64,000 bases of DNA from an uncultured Eubacterium sp. (GCA_910584595.1 CAJUBQ010000004.1:1-64000), one strand, 5' to 3'; shown: positions 16,258 to 25,607, counted from the stretch's first letter. Made by a program: numbers and translations. Notes: a model not told the origin generated them from the sequence alone.

Positions 16258-17529
16258 ATGAAAAATTGTAAAAACAGGCTTGTAATGCTGCTGATAGCGC
16301 TGCTGCTGTTTCAGGGAGCCATTTCCTGCGGAAATCGCAGTCAGGTTGTGAATTATGAAATGCCAAAACAAGCGGCTCATACACTTTCCTTTTTTGGAAA
16401 TAAATATGAAGCTGTGAATGTAGAAGTGATCGAAGACATTATGAATGGATATATGGATCAGAATCCTGATATTAATGTTATTTATGAAAGTATCAAAGGC
16501 TCTGCCTATTTTGAATCTCTTCGGAACCGACAAAAAACAGAGAATCTGGATGATATTTTTATCGTAAACCATGATACGGCGCTGGAGTTCGCAGCAGACG
16601 GCAGCCTTGCTGATTTGTCAGAGCTTGCAGAGTATATTCCTTTTTCAGAAAGTATGTTAGAACAGATGACTTCTTCAGATGGAAACATTTACTGGATGCC
16701 GGCGACAATATCTGCGTTTGGATTATACTGTAATTTGGATCTTTTGCATGAGCATGGTTATACGGCGCCAAAAACACTTGCACAATGGAAGACGATTTGT
16801 GAATTTTTTGTTCAAAAAGGGGTTACACCGATTGTGGCTAATAATGACACTTCGCTGAAAACGCTTGCAGAGGCAGTCGGATTTTATCCGTTATATGAAA
16901 AGGGGATTCAAAAAGAGGCATTTGCGGGCATAAGCCGCAAAGAAAAGAAGCTGAGCAGTTATCTTGCCGATGGATTTACGCTCATTCGCGAGTTTTGTGA
17001 TAAAGGTTATATAAATCCTGCACAGGCATTGAAGACAGAAGAAACATCGGATGACCTGGAACTGTTTGTTCAGGGAGAGGCGCCGTTTATGCTCACAGGA
17101 GTATGGGCGGCAGGCAGATTAAAAAGTATGCAGCCGGGTTTTTCATTTCGGGTCGTGCCATATCCGGCGCTGGAAGATGGTTCTGTGCTGGTGATTCATC
17201 CGGATGTTTGTCTGAGTATAGCAGCCGATGGAGAAAATCAGGAATTGGCAAAGGATTTTGCCGATTATTTTTTAAAAACGGAAAATATATGGCGGCTTGC
17301 AGATCAGCAGGCGTCGTTTTGCCCATTGAAAGATGGGTATGAGCCTTCTATGGTGGAAATTCAGGAGATTGCCAGGAGTTATAAAAAGCAGAATGCGGTC
17401 ATAGGTTCTGACAGTTTTATGCAGTTTCCGGTTTGGGATATTTTGACAGAAACTTCACAACGGCTGCTTGCCGGACAACAACTGGAAGAGCTGATGGAGT
17501 GGATGGATGTGCAGGTGATGGAAAGATGA
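16258..17529 (+). CDS. Sugar-binding lipoprotein coupled to a histidine kinase
   Basis: 423-residue extracellular solute-binding protein of the family-1 type. A signal peptide ends in the lipobox AISC with the lipidated cysteine at 24. The body has the usual two-lobe layout, with ALEFAADGSLADLSEL and GEAPFMLTGVW typical of sugar-binding proteins. No permease gene follows; instead its TGA overlaps the ATG of a hybrid histidine kinase. The tight coupling suggests that it presents a ligand to that kinase rather than to an importer (inference). Confidence 0.8.
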   Translation: MKNCKNRLVMLLIALLLFQGAISCGNRSQVVNYEMPKQAAHTLSFFGNKYEAVNVEVIEDIMNGYMDQNPDINVIYESIKGSAYFESLRNRQKTENLDDIFIVNHDTALEFAADGSLADLSELAEYIPFSESMLEQMTSSDGNIYWMPATISAFGLYCNLDLLHEHGYTAPKTLAQWKTICEFFVQKGVTPIVANNDTSLKTLAEAVGFYPLYEKGIQKEAFAGISRKEKKLSSYLADGFTLIREFCDKGYINPAQALKTEETSDDLELFVQGEAPFMLTGVWAAGRLKSMQPGFSFRVVPYPALEDGSVLVIHPDVCLSIAADGENQELAKDFADYFLKTENIWRLADQQASFCPLKDGYEPSMVEIQEIARSYKKQNAVIGSDSFMQFPVWDILTETSQRLLAGQQLEELMEWMDVQVMER

Positions 17530-19775
17530 AATGTGAGAAATATAAGAAATATAAGCTCAGCGTTATGAAAAAAGAAATTATCATCATATTTGTGATACTA
17601 CTTGTACTTTGCGCAGGAACATGGCTGTTTGTAAGACAAGTCAGCAGTCAGCTGTGGGAACAGTCTATCCGCACGATGACGGAAAGCATTCATCAGGGAG
17701 TGAATGCGCTGAATATGCAGTTGGAGATGGACTTTGGAGAGCTCAAAGCAGTCGGGCAGAATATTGCCAAGGCAGACTGTGACGAATTGGTAGAAATGAT
17801 GAATCTGTATCATTCTGTCAGAAAGGATGTGAACATTTATTTAAACGGCAATCAGATGTTGGATGATAGCAGAAAGTCAGATCAGGCTTTGATAGATTTT
17901 TTAGAAGAGACAGACAGGGAGCAGGGAATTTTAGATGCTCACAGCAGCAGTGTGACAGGTGAAAATGTATTTCATATTTTTTACCGTATTGTATTGGCGG
18001 ATGATACGCCTGCTTATCTTGTCAGGGAATATCGGGCAAAAGAAATAGCTGCACAGTTTACGCCGTCGTTTTACGGGCATTCCGGATTTTCATATCTGGT
18101 GAACACAAGCGGAGAGATTATGGTAAGGTCGCGTCACCGAAACAGCAACAAGACGATTCAAAATCTTTTCGACATTATTCCTGCAAAAGAGAATGAAGCA
18201 CAGGTGATCCAGCAGTTTCGGGACAGTATCAAAGAGCTGAAAAGCGGCTGGGCTAAATTTTACGATCATGGAACAGGGGTCGTTTTTTGCTATGAACCTG
18301 TCTGGTCAGATTCGGGATGGATGTTAGTTTCGATTGTTGCAGAGGAAAAGATTCTTGTACAGACAAACAGTATTCTTTGGAAGACTTTTTTCTTTGCAGG
18401 AGGTCAGATCATTCTTGTTTTGGCAGTATTTGCGGTTTTTTATACAGGTAAAATGCGGGAAAATGCCATACATACAGAAGAACTGGAGCAGGCGTTGCAG
18501 GCAGCGGACAGTGCAAATAATGTCAAAGGGATTTTTTTAATGAATATGTCTCATGATATCCGTACGCCGCTTAACGCGATTCTTGGACTGACTTCAGTCG
18601 CGCAAAAACAGACTGGCAGCAGGGCACAGATCGAGGAGTATCTGAAAAAAATCAATGCATCCGGCAGATACCTTTTAAACCTTGTCAATGATGTGATGGA
18701 TATGTCTCAGATTGAAAATGGCAAAATGATACTAAAAGAAGAGCCGGTATATCTGAAGGAGATTTTTACGGATGTAGCGCAGCTGATGAGTTATCGGGTG
18801 CAGGAAGCAGGACTTTCTATGGAAGTTGCTCCGGTGCATCTTGAGCAGGAAATTGTCTGGGCAGATCCGATGCGTATGCGTCAGATTATGGTCAATATTA
18901 TTGATAATGCGATAAAATATACGCCGGCCGGAGGCCGTATATCACTTCGGCTGGAGCAGACAAAAGAGGCGAGAGAGGGGAACGCCGTCTATCATTTTTG
19001 CTGCAGTGATACAGGAATCGGTATGGATCGTGAATTTTTGAAAAAAGTGTTCCAACCGTTTGAGAGAAGCCGTAATACGACAGCAAGCGGAATTGCGGGG
19101 ACGGGCGTTGGACTCGCGATTACAAAAGGGCTTTTGGAACTGATGGGCGGCAGTATTCTGGCAGAAAGCGAGCCGGAGAACGGGTCGGTGTTTACGGCGG
19201 TATTTCCGCTGCAGGCTGCAGATCAGACGCTTGAACAGGTAAAACGCAAGGAATCCGTTCAGACGACAACGGAGGAAACAGATATTTGCGATATAAAATT
19301 ACCGGATATACCGGATACAAAAGATCTTCAAATCCAGGAAACAGATCCGCCTGCAGAAGAAGATGCAGAAAGTCCGGGATATGCAGATAAGCGGGTGCTT
19401 ATCGTTGAAGATGTCGAGCTGAATATGGAAATCGCAGAGGCAATGATAGGAATGACCGGTGTGCAGATAGAAAAAGCTTATAATGGGCAAGAGGCTGTAC
19501 AGATGGTAGGAGAAAAACCAATCGGGTACTATGATTTGATTTTTATGGATATTCAAATGCCGGTGATGGATGGCTATGAAGCAGCGCGCAGGATACGAGC
19601 GATGCGCCGTGAGGATGGAGAGCGGATTCCAATTTATGCATTATCAGCGAACGCGTTGGCAGAAGATATTGAAAATGCTCTGCAGGCAGGAATGAACGGG
19701 CATATAGCAAAGCCGATAGATATGGCGCCCATTGAGAAAGTATTGAGACAACATTTGTCTGAAAGCCGAAAATAA
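17526..19775 (+). CDS. Hybrid histidine kinase with receiver domain
   Basis: 749 residues. A membrane helix (~15-37), a Cache-like extracytoplasmic domain (~38-285, including GHSGFSYLVNTSGEIM), a second helix (~288-308), a HisKA domain with the phosphorylated histidine in NMSHDIRTPLNAI (~342), an ATPase domain (DNAIKYTP, GTGVGLAITKG), an acidic linker and a C-terminal receiver (IVEDVELNME, phospho-aspartate ~673 in FMDIQMPVMDG). There is no output domain, so phosphate must pass to another protein not seen here. ATG 17526 overlaps the stop of the binding-protein gene (ATGA). Confidence 0.88.
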   Translation: MKCEKYKKYKLSVMKKEIIIIFVILLVLCAGTWLFVRQVSSQLWEQSIRTMTESIHQGVNALNMQLEMDFGELKAVGQNIAKADCDELVEMMNLYHSVRKDVNIYLNGNQMLDDSRKSDQALIDFLEETDREQGILDAHSSSVTGENVFHIFYRIVLADDTPAYLVREYRAKEIAAQFTPSFYGHSGFSYLVNTSGEIMVRSRHRNSNKTIQNLFDIIPAKENEAQVIQQFRDSIKELKSGWAKFYDHGTGVVFCYEPVWSDSGWMLVSIVAEEKILVQTNSILWKTFFFAGGQIILVLAVFAVFYTGKMRENAIHTEELEQALQAADSANNVKGIFLMNMSHDIRTPLNAILGLTSVAQKQTGSRAQIEEYLKKINASGRYLLNLVNDVMDMSQIENGKMILKEEPVYLKEIFTDVAQLMSYRVQEAGLSMEVAPVHLEQEIVWADPMRMRQIMVNIIDNAIKYTPAGGRISLRLEQTKEAREGNAVYHFCCSDTGIGMDREFLKKVFQPFERSRNTTASGIAGTGVGLAITKGLLELMGGSILAESEPENGSVFTAVFPLQAADQTLEQVKRKESVQTTTEETDICDIKLPDIPDTKDLQIQETDPPAEEDAESPGYADKRVLIVEDVELNMEIAEAMIGMTGVQIEKAYNGQEAVQMVGEKPIGYYDLIFMDIQMPVMDGYEAARRIRAMRREDGERIPIYALSANALAEDIENALQAGMNGHIAKPIDMAPIEKVLRQHLSESRK

Positions 19776-19806
19776 AACAAAAAATAAAGAGATCATCTTT
19801 TTAAGA

Positions 19807-19839
19807 GCCTGTCATGGAAAAATATGGCAGGTTTTTTTT
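19807..19839 (+). terminator. Terminator after the hybrid kinase gene
   Basis: CCTGTCAT pairs with ATGGCAGG and is followed by eight Ts, a standard Rho-independent terminator. Between 19840 and 20039 I see nothing but AT-rich DNA. Confidence 0.85.
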
Positions 19840-20039
19840 GTGAAGAAAAATGAAAAACTGAACTGTTAAGGATTGGCAATGTTTTTAAGATTTCTGTTTG
19901 TGCAACTTGTTTCTGAAATTTGCGCTTTATATTTGCGGAAAAATAATGCAAATATAGGCTATTTATTGTGAATATTTCATAAAAATCTGTGACCCAATTT
20001 GTCTAAATGTCCAAAAATGAAAATCTGAGAAAATATCAC

Positions 20040-20068
20040 TTGAATTTTGTTTTGACAAGCGCTATAGT
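20040..20068 (+). promoter_or_regulatory. Promoter of the sugar ABC operon
   Basis: TTGAAT at 20040-20045 and TATAGT at 20063-20068 are spaced by 17 bases. A TTGACA at 20052 overlaps but is badly spaced for any -10 box. Transcription would begin near 20075, directly in front of the operator cluster. Confidence 0.55.
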
Positions 20069-20076
20069 TTACTCAA

Positions 20077-20133
20077 CGGAAACGTTCCCGATATCGTTCC
20101 CGAGAGCGTTACCGGAAACGGTATCGGAACGAC
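20077..20133. promoter_or_regulatory. Clustered LacI-type operators
   Basis: A ~55-bp stretch repeats a CGTT-CCCGA-like motif with a 12-base step (starts at about 20083, 20095, 20107, 20119) and contains dyads GGAAACGTTCCC at 20078-20089 and TACCGGAAACGGTA centred near 20116. The AAACGTT-like cores suit LacI-family regulators. The LacI gene at the end of the operon is the likely binder, giving repression by roadblock downstream of the promoter. Confidence 0.7.
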
Positions 20134-20176
20134 TTGCAACTATTCACAAAGCTTATATGTAAAAAGGAGAAAAAGT

Positions 20177-21598
20177 ATGAAAAAGAAATTAGTTTGTGCA
20201 CTGTTATGTACAGCAATGACAGCAGCGGCATTTACCGGATGCGGTTCTTCCGACGGCGACAGCAGTCAGGCTAAAAATGACAACGCGTCTGACGCATCAG
20301 ACAATGCAGCTGATGCAGCTGATGACAATGCGGATGCAAATGGGGATTCTCAGGATGGTGCAGGCAAAGGTAAAGTTTACTATCTGAACTTTAAGCCGGA
20401 GCAGGGTGAAGACTGGGTAGAGCTTGCAGCAAAGTATACCGAGGAAACAGGTGTGCCTGTAGACGTACAGACCGCAGCGGCAGGTACGTATGAAGAGCAG
20501 TTAAAATCTGAAATGGCGAAAACAGAAGCTCCTACTTTATTTCAGGTAAACGGGCCGATAGGTTATCAGAACTGGAAAGATTATTGCTATGACCTGAAAG
20601 ATTCTGAGATTTATAAGCATGTAAAAAGTGATGATTTTGTATTAAAAGACGGAGAAGCGGTGCCTGGTATTGCATATGTTATCGAGACATACGGAATTAT
20701 TTATAATAAAAAACTGTTAAATGATTATATTGCAATGGACGGCGCTAAGATTCAGTCTGTCGATGAGATTAACAGCTTTGCAAAATTAAAAGAAGTAGCG
20801 GATGATATTCAGGCAAAGAAGGATGATCTTGGTGTAGCCGGAGCGTTTACTTCCGCAGGTATGGATTCCAGCTCAGACTGGAGATTTAAGACACATCTTG
20901 CGAATATTCCAATCTATTATGAATATAAGGCAGATAATGTGGATTCTTCTGAGGCGATCAAAGGAACTTATCTGGATCAGTACAAGCAGATGTGGGATTT
21001 GTATCTGACAGATTCTACGTGTGCGCCAAGTATGATTTCCGGTATGACCGGGGATGATGCAGCGGCAGAATTTGCAGTTGGCGATGCAGTATTTTATCAG
21101 AATGGCACATGGGCTTACAATGATATTATGAATGATGGTCTGACAGACGACGATATCGGTATGCTTCCAATTTATATCGGTGTAGAAGGAGAAGAAAACC
21201 AGGGTCTTTGTACAGGTTCAGAAAACTATTGGTGTATCAATAAAAATGCGCCGGAAGAAGATATCAAAGCGACATTGGATTTCTTAAACTGGGTAATTAC
21301 AAGTGATACAGGACGTGAAAGCCTGGCAAATACGATGGGATTTGTTACTCCATTCGATACATTTGACGATGGTTATCAGGCAAGCAATCCGCTTCTTCAG
21401 ATCGCAAATGACTATATCAGCAACGGCAAGACGCCTGTTTCATGGAACTTCTCGACCATTCCTTCTGAGAAGTGGAAAGATGACGTAGGAAGCGCACTGA
21501 TGGAATATGCACAGGGCACCGGCGAATGGTCTGCGGTAGAGAAAGCATTTGTGGATGGCTGGGCAACTGAATATCAGGCAGCAAATGGCGGCAACTAA
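20177..21598 (+). CDS. Sugar ABC transporter substrate-binding lipoprotein
   Basis: 473 residues. The signal peptide ends in FTGC with lipidated cysteine 22, followed by a long Asp/Ala/Ser-rich linker (~25-65) and a two-lobe solute-binding domain with AAEFAVGDAVFYQNGTWAYN and LDFLNWVITSDTGRE, typical of family-1 sugar binders. It is the first gene of an importer operon with two permeases and MalQ, so a malto-oligosaccharide or related glucoside is the likely ligand; sucrose is possible given the nearby amylosucrase. AAAAGGAGAAA precedes the start. Confidence 0.9.
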   Translation: MKKKLVCALLCTAMTAAAFTGCGSSDGDSSQAKNDNASDASDNAADAADDNADANGDSQDGAGKGKVYYLNFKPEQGEDWVELAAKYTEETGVPVDVQTAAAGTYEEQLKSEMAKTEAPTLFQVNGPIGYQNWKDYCYDLKDSEIYKHVKSDDFVLKDGEAVPGIAYVIETYGIIYNKKLLNDYIAMDGAKIQSVDEINSFAKLKEVADDIQAKKDDLGVAGAFTSAGMDSSSDWRFKTHLANIPIYYEYKADNVDSSEAIKGTYLDQYKQMWDLYLTDSTCAPSMISGMTGDDAAAEFAVGDAVFYQNGTWAYNDIMNDGLTDDDIGMLPIYIGVEGEENQGLCTGSENYWCINKNAPEEDIKATLDFLNWVITSDTGRESLANTMGFVTPFDTFDDGYQASNPLLQIANDYISNGKTPVSWNFSTIPSEKWKDDVGSALMEYAQGTGEWSAVEKAFVDGWATEYQAANGGN

Positions 21599-21601
21599 AA
21601 A

Positions 21602-21713
21602 ACAGTTTTTGTGCAGATAAAAACTGTATGTTTCATTAATAATCAGGTTCCTTTTCAATATTTCCTATATATATCCCTTAGTAATGGGCGGTTTTCCCAA
21701 CCGCCCGTTTTTC
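21602..21713 (+). terminator. Two hairpins between binding protein and permease genes
   Basis: ACAGTTTTT with AAAAACTGT lies at about 21603-21627. A stronger GGGCGGTT-ttccc-AACCGCCC hairpin with a GTTTTTC tail lies at 21686-21713. Partial termination here would give more binding protein than permease, as is usual in such operons. Confidence 0.7.
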
Positions 21714-21837
21714 ATAAACAAGGTATGTTTATAAATATTGCAATGCAGGTTCAAAACAAAAATATTTGAACAAATGAAGAACACAAAACACGAAAACAAA
21801 AATTCAGTCTAAGACATAGAAAAAGGAGGAGAAAGTT

Positions 21838-22680
21838 ATGGATAAAGCGATTAAGAAGTATTTTCCGATTTTTATGCTTCCGACAATGGCAGCATTTACG
21901 ATCGGGTTTGTTCTTCCGTTTTTACTTGGAATTTACTTATCATTATGTGAATTTACAACCGTTACGGATGCAAGGTTTGTAGGATTTAAAAATTTTGCAA
22001 AGGTGTTCAGTGATGAAACATTTATGCATTCTTTATGGTTTACCGTATTATTTACGGTTGTTTCTGTTATAACGATTAATTTGTTTGCTTTTATCATCGC
22101 AATGATTCTGACAAAAGGCATCAAAGGGACGAATATTTTTCGTACGGTGTTCTTTATGCCAAACCTGATCGGTGGTATCATTCTTGGTTATATCTGGCAG
22201 CTGATCTTCAATGGTATTTTACAGAATTTTGAGCGTACATTGACTTATTCGGCTTCTTACGGTTTTTGGGGATTAATCGTATTAATGAACTGGCAGCAAA
22301 TCGGATATATGATGATTATTTATATTGCAGGCATTAACAATATTCCGGGTGATCTGATGGAAGCGGCCCAGATAGACGGTGCCAGCAAGTGGCAGGTATT
22401 AAAAAATGTGACGATACCAATGCTGATGCCTTCGATTACGATATGTTCTTTCCTGACATTGACAAATGGATTTAAGCTGTTTGACCAAAACCTGGCGTTG
22501 ACTGCAGGTGCGCCGTCTAATAAGACGCAGATGCTGGCGCTGAATATTTATGATACCTTCTACGGCAGAGTAGGCTGGGAAGGCGTTGGTCAGGCAAAAG
22601 CAGTTATATTCTTTATTATCGTAGCAGCAGTTGCAATTATCCAGCTGCGTATGACAAAGAGTAAGGAGGTACAGGCATAA
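21838..22680 (+). CDS. Sugar ABC transporter permease (MalF/UgpA type)
   Basis: 280 residues with six membrane segments. The EAA loop that contacts the ATPase reads MEAAQIDGASKWQVLKNVTI near residue 176. It begins behind AAAGGAGGAG and its TAA overlaps the ATG of the second permease (TAATG), so the two are translationally coupled. No ATPase gene is in the operon, so the transporter should use a shared MsmX-like ATPase encoded elsewhere. Confidence 0.9.
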   Translation: MDKAIKKYFPIFMLPTMAAFTIGFVLPFLLGIYLSLCEFTTVTDARFVGFKNFAKVFSDETFMHSLWFTVLFTVVSVITINLFAFIIAMILTKGIKGTNIFRTVFFMPNLIGGIILGYIWQLIFNGILQNFERTLTYSASYGFWGLIVLMNWQQIGYMMIIYIAGINNIPGDLMEAAQIDGASKWQVLKNVTIPMLMPSITICSFLTLTNGFKLFDQNLALTAGAPSNKTQMLALNIYDTFYGRVGWEGVGQAKAVIFFIIVAAVAIIQLRMTKSKEVQA

Positions 22681-23522
22681 TGGAAAATAAGAAACCGGTA
22701 AAAAATGGGTGGCTTTATACGACAGTCTTTACTTTGTTATCTGTACTTTATATTATGCCGATTATTGTCGTATTGATAAACTCATTTAAGAGAAAGACAT
22801 ATATTAACCGTGAACCGTTCAGTCTTCCAAATGAAAAGACTTTTGAAGGGCTCAAAAACTATATCAGCGGGATTGAAAAAATTGATTTTTTTGCTGCATT
22901 TGAAAATTCTTTATTTATTACTGTTTTTTCCGTGGCAGTTATTATTTTATGCACTTCGATGTGTGCATGGTATATTTCACGTGTAAAAAACAAGGTTTCT
23001 TCCGGCATGTACTATTTATGCGCATTTTCGATGATCGTACCTTTTCAAATGGTAATGTTTACATTATCTAAAATATCTGATATGCTTAAGTTAGGAAATC
23101 CGGTTGGAATCATTATTGTGTACCTTGGATTTGGCGCCGGCCTTGCTGTATTCATGTTCTGCGGATTTGTAAAAGCGATTCCGCTTGAAATCGAAGAAGC
23201 GGCTATGATGGACGGATGTACGCCGATTCAGACTTATTTTAAAGTGGTACTGCCGATTTTAAAACCGACCTGTATTTCCGTAGCTATTTTACAGGCGATG
23301 TGGATATGGAACGATTACCTGCTTCCATCCCTGGTCCTGGATACGAAAAGATGGAAAACAATACCGATCGCAGTGCAGTATCTGAAAGGCGGTTATGGAG
23401 CTGTAGATATGGGCGCCATGATGGCGATGCTTGTACTGGCAATTATCCCGATTATTATTTTCTACATTGCATGTCAGAAATATATTGTAGACGGTGTCGT
23501 TGCAGGAGCGGTAAAAGGTTAG
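22680..23522 (+). CDS. Sugar ABC transporter permease (MalG type)
   Basis: 280 residues with six membrane segments and the EAA loop EEAAMMDGCTPIQTYFKVVL near residue 172. It forms the heterodimeric channel with the preceding permease; the start codon overlaps that gene's stop. The 4-alpha-glucanotransferase gene starts 13 bases after its stop. NDYLLPSLVL near the C-terminal end is typical of this subunit. Confidence 0.9.
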   Translation: MENKKPVKNGWLYTTVFTLLSVLYIMPIIVVLINSFKRKTYINREPFSLPNEKTFEGLKNYISGIEKIDFFAAFENSLFITVFSVAVIILCTSMCAWYISRVKNKVSSGMYYLCAFSMIVPFQMVMFTLSKISDMLKLGNPVGIIIVYLGFGAGLAVFMFCGFVKAIPLEIEEAAMMDGCTPIQTYFKVVLPILKPTCISVAILQAMWIWNDYLLPSLVLDTKRWKTIPIAVQYLKGGYGAVDMGAMMAMLVLAIIPIIIFYIACQKYIVDGVVAGAVKG

Positions 23523-23535
23523 GAGGACTTTTTTC

Positions 23536-25605
23536 ATGCGTGCAAGTGGAGTGTTGCTCCCAGTGAGCAGTTTATCATCCAAATATGGAATTGGATGTTT
23601 TTCTAAGGAGGCGTATCAGTTTGTAGATTTCCTTAAGAAGAATGGGCAGAGTTATTGGCAGATTCTGCCCCTTGGACAGACGAGTTATGGAGATTCTCCA
23701 TACCAGTCGTTTTCGACGTTTGCCGGTAATCCTTATTTTATCAGTTTAGAAAAGCTGATAAGCAAGGGGCTTCTAAGAAAGAAAGACTGTGACGCCTGTG
23801 ATTTTGGCTCGGATCCGGCAGACATAGATTACGGAAAAATGTATCGAGTGCGTTACAGATTGCTGAAAAAAGCATTTCAGCTGTTTTATGACATCAAAGA
23901 CGCAGAGTTTGTGGAGTTTTTAGCGTTTCAGGAGCAGGAGGCGGATTGGTTATCAGATTATGCCCTGTTTATGGCGCTCAAAGATTATTTTAAAGGAAAA
24001 AGCTGGGTGGAATGGCCGGACGATATTCGTCTGCGTGAGCCGGAAGCGATAAAGAACTATGAGGAAACATTAAAAGATCAGATACTTTTTTATAAGTATG
24101 TGCAGTATGAATTTTTCAGCCAGTGGGAAGAGCTGAAAAGCTATGCAAATAAGCTGGGTGTGCAGATGATTGGAGATATTCCGATTTATGTTGCTTTAGA
24201 CAGTGCAGATGCCTGGGCGCAGCCTGAGCTGTTTCAGTTTGACAAAGACCGCAGGCCGGTTGCTGTGGCGGGCTGTCCTCCGGATGGATTTTCTGCGACC
24301 GGTCAGCTATGGGGCAATCCGCTCTATGACTGGGAGTATCATAAAAAAACCGGATATGCATGGTGGATTCGTCGTGTTGGCGCCTGCCGCAGGATGTATG
24401 ATGTCATTCGTATCGATCATTTTCGTGGGTTTGATGAGTACTATTCGATTCCGGCAAAAGATCAGACGGCTGAATTTGGCAAATGGGAAAAGGGGCCTGG
24501 AATCGAGCTGTTTCATGCTTTAAACAAGGCGCTTGGCGAATTGAATATTATTGTAGAGGATCTTGGATATATTACCGATTCTGTTCGAGAGCTTGTCCGC
24601 GCCGTTGGATTTCCGAATATGAAAGTACTGGAATTTGCTTTTGATGCAAGAGATTCCAGCGGCCCAAGGGACTATCTGCCATATAACTATGACAAAAACT
24701 GTGTCGTATACACAGGCACGCATGATAACGAAACACTGCGCGGCTGGTTAGATTCCATACCGAAGGCGGATTACGGGATGATAGAGCGTTATCTGGGCCA
24801 TAAGGTGGAAGATAAAGATAAAATGGTCGCACATGTGATTCGTCTGGCACAGGCAAGTTCCGCCAACTTGTGTATCGTACCGATGCAGGATTATCTTGGA
24901 TTGGATAACAAAGCAAGAATCAATGAGCCTTCCACACTTGGCAAGAATTGGAGATGGCGTCTGCTGCCAAACCAGCTGACGCCTCAGGCGGGCCTTCTCA
25001 TGAAAAATCTGACGAAGACCTATGGAAGACTGCCGATCGTGCGTACGGAAGCAAAGGCGCAGCCTGCAGATAAAGCGGCTGGTGAACCGGCAGGCCGGAC
25101 AACTGAAAAGAACGTGGATAAGCCATCAGGCCGGACAGCTGAAAAGAACGTGGATAAGCCATCAGGCCGGACATTTGAAAAGAACGTGGATGAGCCATCA
25201 GGCCGGACAACTGAAAAAAATATGGAAGAATCATCAGGCCGGACAGCTGAAAAAAATATGGAAGAATCATCAGGCCGGACAGCTGAAAAGAACGTGAATA
25301 AAAATACCGAACAAAATGGCGGGATGGCTTTTGATAAGGCAAATAAACATGTTCAGAAAGATACTGCACATGCAGCAGATAAAAAAACTATTTTTGAAGA
25401 TATGGAAAAGGCGGCGGCACAAGCTGTCGGAAAAGATTTTGGAAAAGCTGCTTCTGCTGCCGGAAAAGTGATCGGCCAGGCTGCCGGAGCTGCTTTGGAG
25501 ATGGTTTCTGATAAAGTGGCAGACGCAGCGGCAGAATTTATGTTTCGAAAAGCCGCAGGCAAAGACAGCAGGAAAGATTCTGAAAAGAAAGCAGAGCGTA
25601 AATAA
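23536..25605 (+). CDS. malQ: 4-alpha-glucanotransferase with repeat tail
   Basis: 689 residues; the first ~500 are a GH77 amylomaltase, which rearranges alpha-1,4-glucans. The nucleophile aspartate is in VIRIDHFRGF (~293), the acid/base glutamate in IVEDLGYIT (~340) and the third acid in GTHDNETLRGW (~395). Ordinary MalQ stops near residue 500. Here ~190 residues follow: six 12-residue repeats of the SGRTAEKNVDKP type (~518-590), then an alanine/lysine-rich helical segment (KAAAQAVGKDFGKAASAAGK) to the end. Such a tail may bind glucan granules or a partner (inference). AGGAGG precedes the start. Confidence 0.9.
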   Translation: MRASGVLLPVSSLSSKYGIGCFSKEAYQFVDFLKKNGQSYWQILPLGQTSYGDSPYQSFSTFAGNPYFISLEKLISKGLLRKKDCDACDFGSDPADIDYGKMYRVRYRLLKKAFQLFYDIKDAEFVEFLAFQEQEADWLSDYALFMALKDYFKGKSWVEWPDDIRLREPEAIKNYEETLKDQILFYKYVQYEFFSQWEELKSYANKLGVQMIGDIPIYVALDSADAWAQPELFQFDKDRRPVAVAGCPPDGFSATGQLWGNPLYDWEYHKKTGYAWWIRRVGACRRMYDVIRIDHFRGFDEYYSIPAKDQTAEFGKWEKGPGIELFHALNKALGELNIIVEDLGYITDSVRELVRAVGFPNMKVLEFAFDARDSSGPRDYLPYNYDKNCVVYTGTHDNETLRGWLDSIPKADYGMIERYLGHKVEDKDKMVAHVIRLAQASSANLCIVPMQDYLGLDNKARINEPSTLGKNWRWRLLPNQLTPQAGLLMKNLTKTYGRLPIVRTEAKAQPADKAAGEPAGRTTEKNVDKPSGRTAEKNVDKPSGRTFEKNVDEPSGRTTEKNMEESSGRTAEKNMEESSGRTAEKNVNKNTEQNGGMAFDKANKHVQKDTAHAADKKTIFEDMEKAAAQAVGKDFGKAASAAGKVIGQAAGAALEMVSDKVADAAAEFMFRKAAGKDSRKDSEKKAERK
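25091..25306 (+). repeat. 36-bp tandem repeat inside malQ
   Basis: Six in-frame units of 36 bp begin near 25091, 25127, 25163, 25199, 25235 and 25271 (each starting CAGGCCGGAC). Units 4 and 5 are nearly identical, showing recent duplication. They encode the linker of the MalQ tail. Confidence 0.9.
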
Positions 25606-25607
25606 AC

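Noticed and set aside
25022..25369. Open frames on both strands inside malQ
   Set aside because: They follow the 36-bp repeat in other phases; the MalQ frame is continuous through it.
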